Source: a virus. Taken from it: a stretch of DNA of 31,606 nucleotides. The notes beneath the pieces were generated by a model, which was given only the letters and a program-made list of their open reading frames with translations, was not told where the DNA came from and made no database searches. How positions within the stretch are numbered: the stretch's first letter is position 1; each line of letters opens with the position of its first letter. Shown piece by piece: positions 16,249 through 22,475 of this stretch. The position numbers and the translations under genes were made by a program. Location of the stretch: positions 1 through 31,606 of IMG/VR virus record IMGVR_UViG_3300021962_000406; one strand, written 5' to 3'.

Positions 16249-16418
16249 TTTGCTTTCCTTATGTTTAACAATCCACCTAAAATTACTACAGCTATCCAGG
16301 ACTCTAATGAGTACTTAATAGCTAGTATTGGGAATAGTACGTTTAATGACCAAATAGTCAATAACGGACCAAGTGCAACGAGGGCAATGACGATAACTAT
16401 ACCAACAAAATAACTCAT
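16245..16418 (-). CDS. Small membrane protein (57 aa), recurrent in phages
   Basis: A 57-residue protein with two hydrophobic segments (about 3-21 and 36-52) joined by the motif LGPLLTIWSLNVLFP. I recall very similar short proteins in many phages and unknown function. ATG 16418 is preceded by GGAGG; both ends overlap the neighbouring genes by 4 nt. It probably inserts in the host inner membrane early in infection. Confidence 0.8.
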   Translation of the reverse strand: MSYFVGIVIVIALVALGPLLTIWSLNVLFPILAIKYSLESWIAVVILGGLLNIRKAK

Positions 16419-16690
16419 AACACCTCCAACATGCTAGCAGGCACTCTCCAACTACGGAAGTTAGCCGGCTCATCTACAATAATAAATTTACGATTGATTT
16501 TCTTTACAACACCGGAGATTGCACCGCGCTTTGAACTAATGAATTTAACATTAGATCCAACTGTCAATGCCGATTTGTTTCGTACCACTAATTGGGCCCG
16601 GGCAAAACGAATAGCATCATTGATACTGTTCAATTCTTCATTAGTGAAGTCACCTTGCATGATAGCTGTATTAACTTGTTTAATGTTCAT
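16415..16690 (-). CDS. KOW/SH3-like small phage protein
   Basis: A 91-residue protein: an N-terminal helical region (MNIKQVNTAIMQGDFTNEEL, NDAIRFARAQL) followed by a small beta domain (LTVGSNVKFISSKRGAISG, VVKKINRKFIIVDEP, WRVPASMLEVL) that reads like a KOW or SH3-type barrel. Such folds bind RNA or ribosome/transcription factors; that role is inference. First gene of a three-gene operon with AAGGAG upstream and a consensus sigma70 promoter. Confidence 0.78.
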   Translation of the reverse strand: MNIKQVNTAIMQGDFTNEELNSINDAIRFARAQLVVRNKSALTVGSNVKFISSKRGAISGVVKKINRKFIIVDEPANFRSWRVPASMLEVL

Positions 16691-16719
16691 AAGAACTCCT
16701 TTTGACTGAATAAGACTCT

Positions 16720-16748
16720 ATTATAGACCCAAAACCATTTATTGTCAA
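16720..16748 (-). promoter_or_regulatory. Consensus sigma70 promoter
   Basis: TTGACA (16743-16748), 17-nt spacer, TATAAT (16720-16725), for the operon starting at 16690. From TTGACA through the first 14 spacer bases, 20 bases are shared with the promoter at 16056-16084. Confidence 0.92.
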
Positions 16749-16752
16749 GTTT

Positions 16753-16992
16753 TTATTGTTTGATGTTTTTAATTGAATTTTCCATGTCTTCCAGATGCTT
16801 GCGATACTGGATACGGCCAAGATTGATAGTATACATCACGTAAACCAACATAGCAATACAGAATGTAATTCCAATGTAAGGTACTGCTGACACCGGAATG
16901 AGTGTAAGCAAATAAATAGTTGCGGATCCTGCGATTGCGGCGAGTGCCAATTCTTTTGCTGTCTGGGCGACGGCTTCAGTTTTCATAGACAT
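16753..16992 (-). CDS. Small two-helix membrane protein (79 aa)
   Basis: A 79-residue protein with hydrophobic segments at about 15-33 and 38-58, then a charged cytoplasmic-type tail (IQYRKHLEDMENSIKNIKQ). ATG 16992 has AAGGAAAC before it (16986 is an alternative). It has its own sigma70-type promoter at 17026-17054. Unknown function; one of several small early membrane proteins here. Confidence 0.75.
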   Translation of the reverse strand: MSMKTEAVAQTAKELALAAIAGSATIYLLTLIPVSAVPYIGITFCIAMLVYVMYTINLGRIQYRKHLEDMENSIKNIKQ

Positions 16993-17025
16993 TTTTAAGT
17001 TTCCTTTTAAAGTTTCAATACAAGT

Positions 17026-17054
17026 ATTGTATCAGAGATCCGAATTATTGTCAA
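17026..17054 (-). promoter_or_regulatory. Sigma70-type promoter embedded in the upstream gene
   Basis: TTGACA (17049-17054), 17-nt spacer, TACAAT (17026-17031). The -35 lies inside the coding end of the gene 17032-17199, whose TGA abuts the -10. Confidence 0.88.
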
Positions 17055-17199
17055 ATTTTGGATGCTTTGATTTGCGAATGTACATGCTTTTTTTAGCCTG
17101 TACGACCTTAGGTTTGAACGGAGTGTCGCTAGAAAACAACACTCTATGTGCCCGATGTTTGGGCTGTTCAATAGTGAATGATAAGATTTTTCGTTTCAT
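17032..17199 (-). CDS. Small basic protein (55 aa), leaderless start
   Basis: From ATG 17199 the frame encodes 55 residues, MKRKILSFTIEQPKHRAHRV..., strongly basic and rich in Lys, Ser and Pro, ending at TGA 17032. The -10 TATAAT ends 7 nt before the ATG, so the transcript should begin one base before it; there is no Shine-Dalgarno. The product could bind nucleic acid, but no family is recognised. Confidence 0.68.
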   Translation of the reverse strand: MKRKILSFTIEQPKHRAHRVLFSSDTPFKPKVVQAKKSMYIRKSKHPKFDNNSDL

Positions 17200-17206
17200 A
17201 ATGCAT

Positions 17207-17236
17207 ATTATAGCACGGGAAACGTATTTATGTCAA
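17207..17236 (-). promoter_or_regulatory. Consensus sigma70 promoter, leaderless spacing
   Basis: TTGACA (17231-17236), 18-nt spacer, TATAAT (17207-17212). The TGA stop of the DUF805-like gene lies inside the -35 hexamer. The -10 ends 7 nt before ATG 17199. Confidence 0.9.
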
Positions 17237-17610
17237 ATTTTGGCAGTAGTATCAGGGTTCAAGCACCCAAATACAACGACAGGGATAGTGCCGAATGGCG
17301 GGGGCAATAGTATAGTAATAGCAAACCAAGGACTGATTCCGGCATCGTTGCAACGTCTAACTGTGGTAGCAATCCATAGCCAGCATGATAGTACACTGCC
17401 TGCACAAATTACTGCAAGTGATACAATCCAACCAATTATTCCTATTACTACAATAGTAAAAGGTAAACTTAATACAAATAAGATAAAAGCTACTGAACTA
17501 GTCAGACCTAGTAAAAGCCAACTAATTAAGTATACTCCCCAGTATTCACTTCGTGATGATGTGCCAGTAAAGGCAAAGTATTTTTTATATTGTTCTAGTT
17601 TGTTTATCAT
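17233..17610 (-). CDS. DUF805-family membrane protein
   Basis: A 125-residue membrane protein. DUF805 hallmarks are present: YKKYFAFTGTSSRSEYWG near 8-25, then two to three hydrophobic segments (about 27-48, 49-72), the TTVRRCNDAGISPW loop near 82-95, and a final hydrophobic segment. The family is common in bacterial inner membranes and has no known activity. It overlaps the upstream membrane-protein gene by 4 nt and its stop lies within the next promoter. In a phage this is unusual and may alter the host membrane. Confidence 0.88.
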   Translation of the reverse strand: MINKLEQYKKYFAFTGTSSRSEYWGVYLISWLLLGLTSSVAFILFVLSLPFTIVVIGIIGWIVSLAVICAGSVLSCWLWIATTVRRCNDAGISPWFAITILLPPPFGTIPVVVFGCLNPDTTAKI

Positions 17611-17894
17611 ATAACCATCCTTATTAATCCAACACTATCGATTGTTACAAGTAGCAAGTAGTTAGCCAACATGCCAAAAGATTTCCTAGTAAAACTAGCC
17701 CAAGCATAGAGACCACAGCCGATGATCCAAATAGGGTACAAAGTAAGTAAAGGCGGATTGGGGACTGTAAGTGCCATGGCAATCGAACACCCAATACTAA
17801 TGCCCCAAGCAAGCAACTCAATGATAAACCTAAAAGGATGAGTACGGTAGTCATCTTTGATCCAATTAAAAATTCCATAAAAAATATCGTTCAT
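17607..17894 (-). CDS. Membrane protein, unknown (95 aa), leaderless start
   Basis: Starting at ATG 17894 the product (MNDIFYGIFNWIKDDYRTHP...) has three hydrophobic segments (about 21-40, 48-66, 70-92). An in-frame ATG at 17900 touches the -10 element and would lie upstream of the predicted transcript start. The -10 TACAAT ends 6 nt before ATG 17894, and no Shine-Dalgarno exists. It is coupled to the DUF805-like gene by a 4-nt overlap. I recall similar proteins in other phages; function unknown. Confidence 0.75.
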   Translation of the reverse strand: MNDIFYGIFNWIKDDYRTHPFRFIIELLAWGISIGCSIAMALTVPNPPLLTLYPIWIIGCGLYAWASFTRKSFGMLANYLLLVTIDSVGLIRMVI

Positions 17895-17900
17895 ATGCAT

Positions 17901-17929
17901 ATTGTAACATAATGAACGATATTATACAA
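17901..17929 (-). promoter_or_regulatory. Weaker sigma70-type promoter, leaderless spacing
   Basis: TTGTAT (17924-17929), 17-nt spacer, TACAAT (17901-17906). The -35 is poor but spacing is ideal; +1 is predicted at the A of ATG 17894. Confidence 0.6.
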
Positions 17930-17939
17930 GTGATTTTGG

Positions 17940-18245
17940 TTACTGTGTGCAGGTGCGTTCTCTATAAATTTTACCATCAAATCCTTGAGTTTCTTTCCAG
18001 TCAGTACATGTTATACTAGGCGGTACATTTTGTTGTTGGATTACAACTGGTTGTTGCTGTACGATAATCTGTTGACGACCTAATTCATAACCTATCGCTC
18101 CTACAACCACAGGGGTTACCCACCAACCCATGCCTCGATGATGACCATAATGATGACCATGATGACGAAAACCGTGTCCGTGATGTTGTGACATTACTGT
18201 TCCGGTTACAGCTAATAATGACAATGCTACTAGAATTTTTTTCAT
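17940..18245 (-). CDS. His-rich exported protein
   Basis: A 101-residue protein with a clear signal peptide (about 1-19, MKKILVALSLLAVTGTVMS), then a histidine cluster (eleven His within about residues 20-37) that could bind Zn, Cu or Ni, a short hydrophobic segment (about 41-55), a Gln-rich stretch, and two cysteines near the end (TCTDWKE, RTCTQ). The C-terminal tail resembles small bacterial surface-antigen-like exported proteins. It is the last gene of the long early operon. Probably periplasmic; role unknown. Confidence 0.78.
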   Translation of the reverse strand: MKKILVALSLLAVTGTVMSQHHGHGFRHHGHHYGHHRGMGWWVTPVVVGAIGYELGRQQIIVQQQPVVIQQQNVPPSITCTDWKETQGFDGKIYRERTCTQ

Positions 18246-18272
18246 ATCTATCTCCTATACTTATATAACGTA

Positions 18273-18437
18273 TTAGGCAAGTGTTCCGTTGACTTTATGT
18301 TTGTCAATTACTTCCTGCAAGATACTCTCTATCATCTTATTTAGTGTAATATCACGTTTATGCGCTTCCATAGCTAACATATATAGTTCATGCTCATTTA
18401 AATCTAATTCAATTTCTACCCGATTATCTGTTGTCAT
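18273..18437 (-). CDS. Small acidic helical phage protein (54 aa)
   Basis: ATG 18437 overlaps the upstream stop (ATGA). The product MTTDNRVEIELDLNEHELYM... then LAMEAHKRDITLNKMIESIL looks like a ribbon-helix-helix protein: a short strand followed by two helices, as in Arc/CopG-type regulators. Length suits that fold. Regulatory role is inference. Confidence 0.75.
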   Translation of the reverse strand: MTTDNRVEIELDLNEHELYMLAMEAHKRDITLNKMIESILQEVIDKHKVNGTLA

Positions 18438-18631
18438 TTCTTTTCTCCTACATGGTTAATTAATGGTTCAATATTATTTTCATAAATTTGCTTCATGGTG
18501 TTATACAATCCTTTACGTTCTTCAGGTGTCATACCTGCACACCATGATGGACTTGACGGATCTTTATCTAATCCATAATCATGGCGATATGTATAACACA
18601 TATCGGTAATAATTTCTTCTTTACTTTTCAT
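18434..18631 (-). CDS. Small phage protein (65 aa)
   Basis: A 65-residue soluble protein, MKSKEEIITDMCYTYRHDYG..., with conserved-looking Cys/Tyr/His residues and MTPEERKGLYNTMKQIYEN. I recall proteins with the MCYTYRHDYGL motif in other large phages, unassigned. It overlaps its downstream neighbour by 4 nt. Confidence 0.75.
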   Translation of the reverse strand: MKSKEEIITDMCYTYRHDYGLDKDPSSPSWCAGMTPEERKGLYNTMKQIYENNIEPLINHVGEKK

Positions 18632-18743
18632 ATTCTTCTATTCTATATTGACTAAAGGGATAATTTTCATGTAGCCACTCAATCATACCTTCTTCATACG
18701 GAAGAAAAACTGTACGAGCTTTGTTAGTTATATAAAGTATCAT
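18621..18743 (-). CDS. Very small protein (40 aa)
   Basis: ATG 18743 lies in the stop of the upstream gene (ATGA), and the frame runs 40 codons to TAA 18621, overlapping the next gene by 11 nt. The product MILYITNKARTVFLPYEEGM has no known family. The tight packing supports it as a real gene. Confidence 0.6.
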   Translation of the reverse strand: MILYITNKARTVFLPYEEGMIEWLHENYPFSQYRIEEYEK

Positions 18744-18976
18744 TTTAATTTAACATTCATTTTTTTTAAAATAGTTTCAGCATAAGTGCCACCACCTTGT
18801 TTGTACACATTGTTAACTTCTTTGGCACATTCACGAACAACCAATTCATAAAACTTGTCTAATTCTTTATCATAGGAACTAGACCAATCAATATTACCTT
18901 TACCCGGGCCATGTGGTTCATTAGCCCAAGTAACAAAGCCGGCCTCTTTTGCAAGGTCTTTAATCTTTTTATTCAT
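18740..18976 (-). CDS. Small protein of the MNxxI..ELVVRECA type (78 aa)
   Basis: I choose ATG 18976, with GGGAGG 7 nt upstream, over the TTG three bases before it. The product begins MNKKIKDLAKEAGF and contains FYELVVRECAKEV, matching the pattern of two neighbours at 19535-19747 and 19744-19974. It is one of three related small early proteins. Function unknown. Confidence 0.75.
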   Translation of the reverse strand: MNKKIKDLAKEAGFVTWANEPHGPGKGNIDWSSSYDKELDKFYELVVRECAKEVNNVYKQGGGTYAETILKKMNVKLK

Positions 18977-19000
18977 CAATCAGCCTCCCTAATAATTTAC

Positions 19001-19309
19001 TTATGCCGTAAACCAATCCGCATCATCTTTCAATTCTATTGATTCGTCACCGTCATATTCGTTTACTCTGAACATTGTACCTTTAGGTATCCATGCTACT
19101 TTCAATTCCCACATACCACCTTCATATATATTGGGATATTTTAGTGTAACATACGTTTTCAATTCATCAAACTTTTCTTCCTCTACCAATTGAACGATAG
19201 CAGGATCAAATAACAATTCAGGGTTATTTGGGTTCCATGTATACCATCCTGAACCATAGTCAGGACTATACAATACAGCAACCATTCCATCTCTAACTAA
19301 TTTGTTCAT
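19001..19309 (-). CDS. Early protein, unknown (102 aa)
   Basis: A 102-residue acidic protein rich in Trp and Tyr (MVAVLYSPDYGSGWYTWNPN..., GMWELKVAWIPKGTMFRVNE). I recall similar proteins in other large phages. It has no catalytic signature or membrane segment. It starts 1 nt after the stop of the membrane protein at 19311-19538 and is part of the same operon. Confidence 0.75.
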   Translation of the reverse strand: MNKLVRDGMVAVLYSPDYGSGWYTWNPNNPELLFDPAIVQLVEEEKFDELKTYVTLKYPNIYEGGMWELKVAWIPKGTMFRVNEYDGDESIELKDDADWFTA

Positions 19310-19310
19310 T

Positions 19311-19538
19311 TTATCTCCAAGCGTTAACTAAACCAATTAAACAGGTGACTATTGCTACCACATTCACTACTAATTGTGGATTATTCTTTACACGTATTGT
19401 CCATGTCAAAAACATAATTGTACCTAACGTAAATGCTACAATATTGTAGGGATAAACACTAGGTCCAATAGAGTTACAGATATGGCCAACAATAATGAAT
19501 ACTGCCCCAATCCATTGTAATATATCGTTTAATTTCAT
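19311..19538 (-). CDS. Small three-helix membrane protein (75 aa)
   Basis: ATG 19538 overlaps the upstream stop (ATGA); the frame stays open further upstream but the start there would overlap the previous gene heavily. Hydrophobic segments lie near 7-25, 32-49 and 56-73. It is predicted to be an inner-membrane protein with little exposed sequence. No family recognised. Confidence 0.72.
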   Translation of the reverse strand: MKLNDILQWIGAVFIIVGHICNSIGPSVYPYNIVAFTLGTIMFLTWTIRVKNNPQLVVNVVAIVTCLIGLVNAWR

Positions 19539-19747
19539 TTTACTCCAAAATGTTCTGACAACCATTGTCTTGCGTGAAAACGTGCTATCAATTGATGCCC
19601 GCCTGGATCTAAAACTTGAATACATTCCTTCACAATCAATTCGGCAAACTTTTCAATAGCCTTACGGTCATAGTCATCCATTTCATCCCAGCATCCTTGT
19701 GCTGTAAGTCCTGCATGATACATCAATTTTTCAATTTGTTCGTTCAT
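19535..19747 (-). CDS. Small protein of the MNxxI..FAELIVKEC type, copy 2
   Basis: A 70-residue protein beginning MNEQIEKLMYHAG and containing KFAELIVKECIQVL, paralogous to the genes at 19744 and 18740. All three have an N-terminal helix and a conserved Phe-Ala/Tyr-Glu-Leu core, then a variable tail. Both ends overlap neighbours by 4 nt. Such short families are frequent in phages; the role is unknown. Confidence 0.75.
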   Translation of the reverse strand: MNEQIEKLMYHAGLTAQGCWDEMDDYDRKAIEKFAELIVKECIQVLDPGGHQLIARFHARQWLSEHFGVK

Positions 19748-19974
19748 TCTTCAACTCCAAAATGTATCTTTGTATTCCAAATAGCATCACTAAGACGCAA
19801 CTTAGAATCACTAGCATCAGTCATAATTGTTACGCATTCCTTCACAATCAATTCGGCGAACTTCTCCTTAAAAATTTCGTACCTCAACATACGTTGATAG
19901 TGTGTATAAGGAGCATGTTGCTCTGCCGCATAATCCTCAGCCTGTACAATAAGTTCTTTAATTCTTTCGTTCAT
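19744..19974 (-). CDS. Small protein of the MNxxI..FAELIVKEC type, copy 1
   Basis: A 76-residue protein beginning MNERIKELIVQAEDYA with KFAELIVKECVTIM and a tail ending IHFGVEE. It is the closest relative of the adjacent 19535-19747 gene (tail EHFGVK), indicating local duplication. Its start overlaps the stop of the GIY-YIG gene as TAATG. Confidence 0.75.
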   Translation of the reverse strand: MNERIKELIVQAEDYAAEQHAPYTHYQRMLRYEIFKEKFAELIVKECVTIMTDASDSKLRLSDAIWNTKIHFGVEE

Positions 19975-20312
19975 TACTTTACTCCAAATGTGTTTAATGC
20001 TGGTTGCAATGTGTTAATTAATTCTGTTTCACGGGCATGTGCAGGACGCTTACCACGGACAACTTCCAATGTTCCAAATATAAAACGTTCAGCACCACGC
20101 TCACGCAAAGCACGACTCAGACCCCAGTTTTTGTTTTCTGTCATAGCACGTTGCATATGTTTTTGCATACGACGGCGTAGTGTCAAAAACACGTTGCCTT
20201 TGTATGAAAGTGCTGTTAAACCGATGTAGTACTCAAGTGTTACTGTATCACGGATATAGTATATCACTTGATTGCGATCTGTTCTGCGTTTGCGGACGAT
20301 TTTTGAGTTCAT
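19974..20312 (-). CDS. Small GIY-YIG domain protein, leaderless start
   Basis: A 112-residue GIY-YIG nuclease-type domain: VIYYI near 16-20 and EYYIGLT near 28-34 form the motif, Arg near 47-49 (LRRRMQKH) and Glu in ETELINTLQP near 96 are in the expected catalytic positions. It has no extra DNA-binding domain, unlike the homing enzyme at 25924. The ATG at 20312 is 6 nt after a consensus -10, with no Shine-Dalgarno. It is the first of about ten coupled early genes. It may be a homing relic or an early host-DNA nuclease. Confidence 0.82.
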   Translation of the reverse strand: MNSKIVRKRRTDRNQVIYYIRDTVTLEYYIGLTALSYKGNVFLTLRRRMQKHMQRAMTENKNWGLSRALRERGAERFIFGTLEVVRGKRPAHARETELINTLQPALNTFGVK

Positions 20313-20318
20313 AGATGA

Positions 20319-20347
20319 ATTATACGCCCAAATTGATTATTTGTCAA
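20319..20347 (-). promoter_or_regulatory. Consensus sigma70 promoter, leaderless spacing
   Basis: TTGACA (20342-20347), 17-nt spacer, TATAAT (20319-20324). Predicted +1 at 20312 is the A of the start codon. It heads the ten-gene early operon down to 17940. Confidence 0.9.
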
Positions 20348-20364
20348 ATTTAGGCGTATAATAC

Positions 20365-20535
20365 TTATTTCTTACGCTTGATAACTTCTAGGATCTTAGC
20401 TTCAAAATGCTCTGAATAGTGGCGCTCATCCCTTGAGTTTTCGCTGTTGGGATATTCCAAACATGTACGGAGACTATCAGCAAGTTCCAAAATCTCTTTG
20501 ACTTTGGGATTAACAATGAAAGTATACTTTGACAT
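20365..20535 (-). CDS. Small early protein (56 aa)
   Basis: I choose ATG 20535, preceded by AAAGGAAG about 6 nt away; the frame is open further upstream, past the promoter, which cannot be translated. The product MSKYTFIVNPKVKEILELAD... is soluble, with an N-terminal strand and charged helices. No family recognised. Its stop lies just upstream of the promoter for the next operon. Confidence 0.7.
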   Translation of the reverse strand: MSKYTFIVNPKVKEILELADSLRTCLEYPNSENSRDERHYSEHFEAKILEVIKRKK

Positions 20536-20564
20536 ATCGTCTTCCTTTCTTCTACTGTAAAGAC

Positions 20565-20593
20565 AGTGTAGCATAAAGCCCATTTATTGTCAA
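20565..20593 (-). promoter_or_regulatory. Sigma70-type promoter
   Basis: TTGACA (20588-20593), 17-nt spacer, TACACT (20565-20570), for the gene at 20535. The spacer starts ATAAATGG, as in the promoters at 16056 and 16720. Confidence 0.85.
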
Positions 20594-20602
20594 ATATTGG
20601 CA

Positions 20603-20671
20603 AAAATCGCTAGAAGTGTATCAGAGTGTATACCTGAGTATTCTAGCGATTTTGAAGCCCCTGAGGGGGCT
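20603..20671 (-). terminator. Double hairpin, probable terminator of the 21478-20713 genes
   Basis: A 13-bp perfect inverted repeat, AAAATCGCTAGAA (20603-20615) and its complement (20641-20653), ends in TTTTT on the minus strand. Next to it AGCCCC/GGGGCT (20656-20671) forms a second, GC-rich hairpin. Together they occupy the 177-nt gap between 20535 and 20713. Confidence 0.65.
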
Positions 20672-20712
20672 AAATGAGTACTTTTGTTTCTTAAAAATGT
20701 AATACTTAAGTA

Positions 20713-21006
20713 TTAGTGAATTACTTGACCTACACTTGTATTAAGCCACGTTTTAATTTCTTTACGTAATTCTTTTTCTGTATAACCCATTTCTCCTAAA
20801 CGGGCTATTAATGAAACAAATAATCCATGACTTGCAATACCATATATATAAGTATCATCATCATTATCCAGTTCAAATTTATCTAATTGAGATAATAATA
20901 CATCATTAATGAATTCTGATGCGATAATGGCACTATGTTCAAATTGCCACATTTCCGGATCGTCATCTTCTACTTCTTTAACTATTAATAGATTCTCTTT
21001 GCTCAT
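20713..21006 (-). CDS. Small acidic protein, unknown (97 aa)
   Basis: A 97-residue, very acidic protein (EVEDDDPEMW, DKFELDNDDDTYIYG) ending in a helical region (GYTEKELRKEIKTWLN). No family recognised. Its start lies inside the end of the acetyltransferase-like gene (29-nt overlap). Acidic small proteins in phages sometimes mimic DNA, but that is speculation. Confidence 0.7.
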   Translation of the reverse strand: MSKENLLIVKEVEDDDPEMWQFEHSAIIASEFINDVLLSQLDKFELDNDDDTYIYGIASHGLFVSLIARLGEMGYTEKELRKEIKTWLNTSVGQVIH

Positions 21007-21478
21007 TATTATTCTCCGAGTTATTATCTGTATTTACTATCGGTGTATATTCATAATTAATTGTTTCTATATTCTCTCTAAAAATAATAGCCCCATTACG
21101 TAAATGAAATCTCCTAGCCATATTAGTTTTAGGACTTAATGTTACAAATCTAGTAACACTTGGATATTGTTCCTGAATGCCCTTAACCGCTCTATATAAT
21201 AACTCAGCACCTTTACCGGCTTTATAACTCCATATAGTATAGAATACTGCGGTTGTCGGTACTTGTGTAGTGTTATCTAAATCTTTTACATTTTCTGGAA
21301 TAAAATCATGGAAACTAACACATACCATAGCGTCCGGATTATCTTGTGATTCATCGGTTAATGCGGCAACTAATCTCCCATTACTAACTCTAAAATCGGC
21401 TGAAATTTCAGGTCTTACTGGGTCGTCTTTAATAAATTCTAATAGTTTGTGTGTGATATCTTTGATAAAGTGTAGCAT
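20978..21478 (-). CDS. GNAT-family N-acetyltransferase-like protein
   Basis: A 166-residue protein. The motif A region WSYKAGKGAELLYRAVKGIQ near 98-117 matches the acetyl-CoA-binding (Q/R)xxGxG/A turn and helix of GNATs, followed by a strand (SVTRFVTLSPKTN) and the typical RRFHLRNGA helix-strand near 133-142. The tail (after about 150) is Asn/Glu-rich. The acceptor is unknown; phage GNATs can modify proteins. It follows a late-type promoter with a normal GAGG ribosome site. Confidence 0.75.
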   Translation of the reverse strand: MLHFIKDITHKLLEFIKDDPVRPEISADFRVSNGRLVAALTDESQDNPDAMVCVSFHDFIPENVKDLDNTTQVPTTAVFYTIWSYKAGKGAELLYRAVKGIQEQYPSVTRFVTLSPKTNMARRFHLRNGAIIFRENIETINYEYTPIVNTDNNSENNNEQRESINS

Positions 21479-21503
21479 TTTAGCCTCAGAGTTGTGTTAT
21501 TCG

Positions 21504-21511
21504 TATTTAGC
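21504..21511 (-). promoter_or_regulatory. Late-type promoter GCTAAATA
   Basis: Minus-strand GCTAAATAC lies 25 nt before the ATG of the acetyltransferase-like gene, leaving a short leader. It is divergent from the element at 21554. Confidence 0.5.
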
Positions 21512-21553
21512 ATAAATTCAAAATATGCTATTATTTAGCGACTTTTTTTAACC

Positions 21554-21561
21554 ACTAAATA
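21554..21561 (+). promoter_or_regulatory. Late-type promoter ACTAAATA, leaderless spacing
   Basis: ACTAAATA ends 5 nt before the ATG at 21567, placing a T4-late-type +1 exactly on the A of the start codon. No Shine-Dalgarno is present. Confidence 0.6.
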
Positions 21562-21566
21562 TTATC

Positions 21567-22475
21567 ATGAAAAATGTTATTGAATGGAATGTTGGATTAA
21601 ATGGGTTCAAGAAATGTACACTAGAATTAGGAGAAAATTCTCATAAATTTACCACAGAATTATTAGATGTTCCATTTGAATATGGTCGTGATATTACGGA
21701 CATATTTAATGACCATTTATCAAATAGACAGACCAAATATGTAGAGGTATTATATAGTGGTGGATTAGATAGTGAATTAGTATTGTTATCCTGTATTAAA
21801 AACAGTATACCAGTGATAGCAATGACATTAGTTATTAAAATAGAAGGGTTAATCATTAATACACATGATTTATATTATGCTGAGAAGTTTTGTAGAGAAC
21901 ATAATATAATTCATAAACTTGTTGAATTAGATGCCGATAACTTTTTTCAGAATGGTAAACATTTACCTTATTTGACACCTTATTATATCACAGAACCTCA
22001 TGTAGCAACACATTTATGGTTAATTGAACAATGTAATTATTTCCCTATTATGGGCGGTGATTGGCCTTGGGTACAAATCAATAAAGAAAATAAAGTATTA
22101 TCACCTAGTAGACTAGAGTTTTCTAGTTATGAAAGATTTATGACTGATAAAGGTATACACGGAATTGGAAATATGGTTGGGTATAGTTTGGAATCTAGTT
22201 GTAAACTAATACAAATACATTTGAACAATCATACAGTTAATGAATCATCCGTATCTAATTTCAAATCAAGGATGTACCAAACTATGTACTCTGAATTAGA
22301 ACCTAGATTAAGAAGTTATGGATGGGAACATAATAAAACTAATTCATTTAATCTAATAAAGTATAAAATAGAGTTAATTAAACAATTAAAACCTACTATC
22401 CCACTTATTAAATGGAATAACACCATTAAAACACTATTAAACACACCTGTAACAGAAAATGACAAATTCAACTAA
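21567..22475 (+). CDS. PP-loop ATP pyrophosphatase-like protein
   Basis: A 302-residue protein with the PP-loop SGGLDSE at residues 64-70, preceded by a hydrophobic strand (KYVEVLY) and followed by a helix and a second strand (IPVIAMTLVI), the core of the N-type ATP pyrophosphatase fold (asparagine synthetase C-domain, NAD synthetase, QueC, tRNA thiolases). It adenylates a substrate with ATP, releasing PPi; the substrate is unknown. No glutaminase domain is present. It overlaps the methyltransferase-like gene by 17 nt, so the pair probably acts in one modification pathway. Confidence 0.82.
   Translation: MKNVIEWNVGLNGFKKCTLELGENSHKFTTELLDVPFEYGRDITDIFNDHLSNRQTKYVEVLYSGGLDSELVLLSCIKNSIPVIAMTLVIKIEGLIINTHDLYYAEKFCREHNIIHKLVELDADNFFQNGKHLPYLTPYYITEPHVATHLWLIEQCNYFPIMGGDWPWVQINKENKVLSPSRLEFSSYERFMTDKGIHGIGNMVGYSLESSCKLIQIHLNNHTVNESSVSNFKSRMYQTMYSELEPRLRSYGWEHNKTNSFNLIKYKIELIKQLKPTIPLIKWNNTIKTLLNTPVTENDKFN

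Noticed and set aside
15500-20600. CRISPR array, because TTGACA-spacer units recur
   Set aside because: The repeats are irregularly spaced, each fits a promoter ahead of a gene, and no direct-repeat/spacer periodicity exists.
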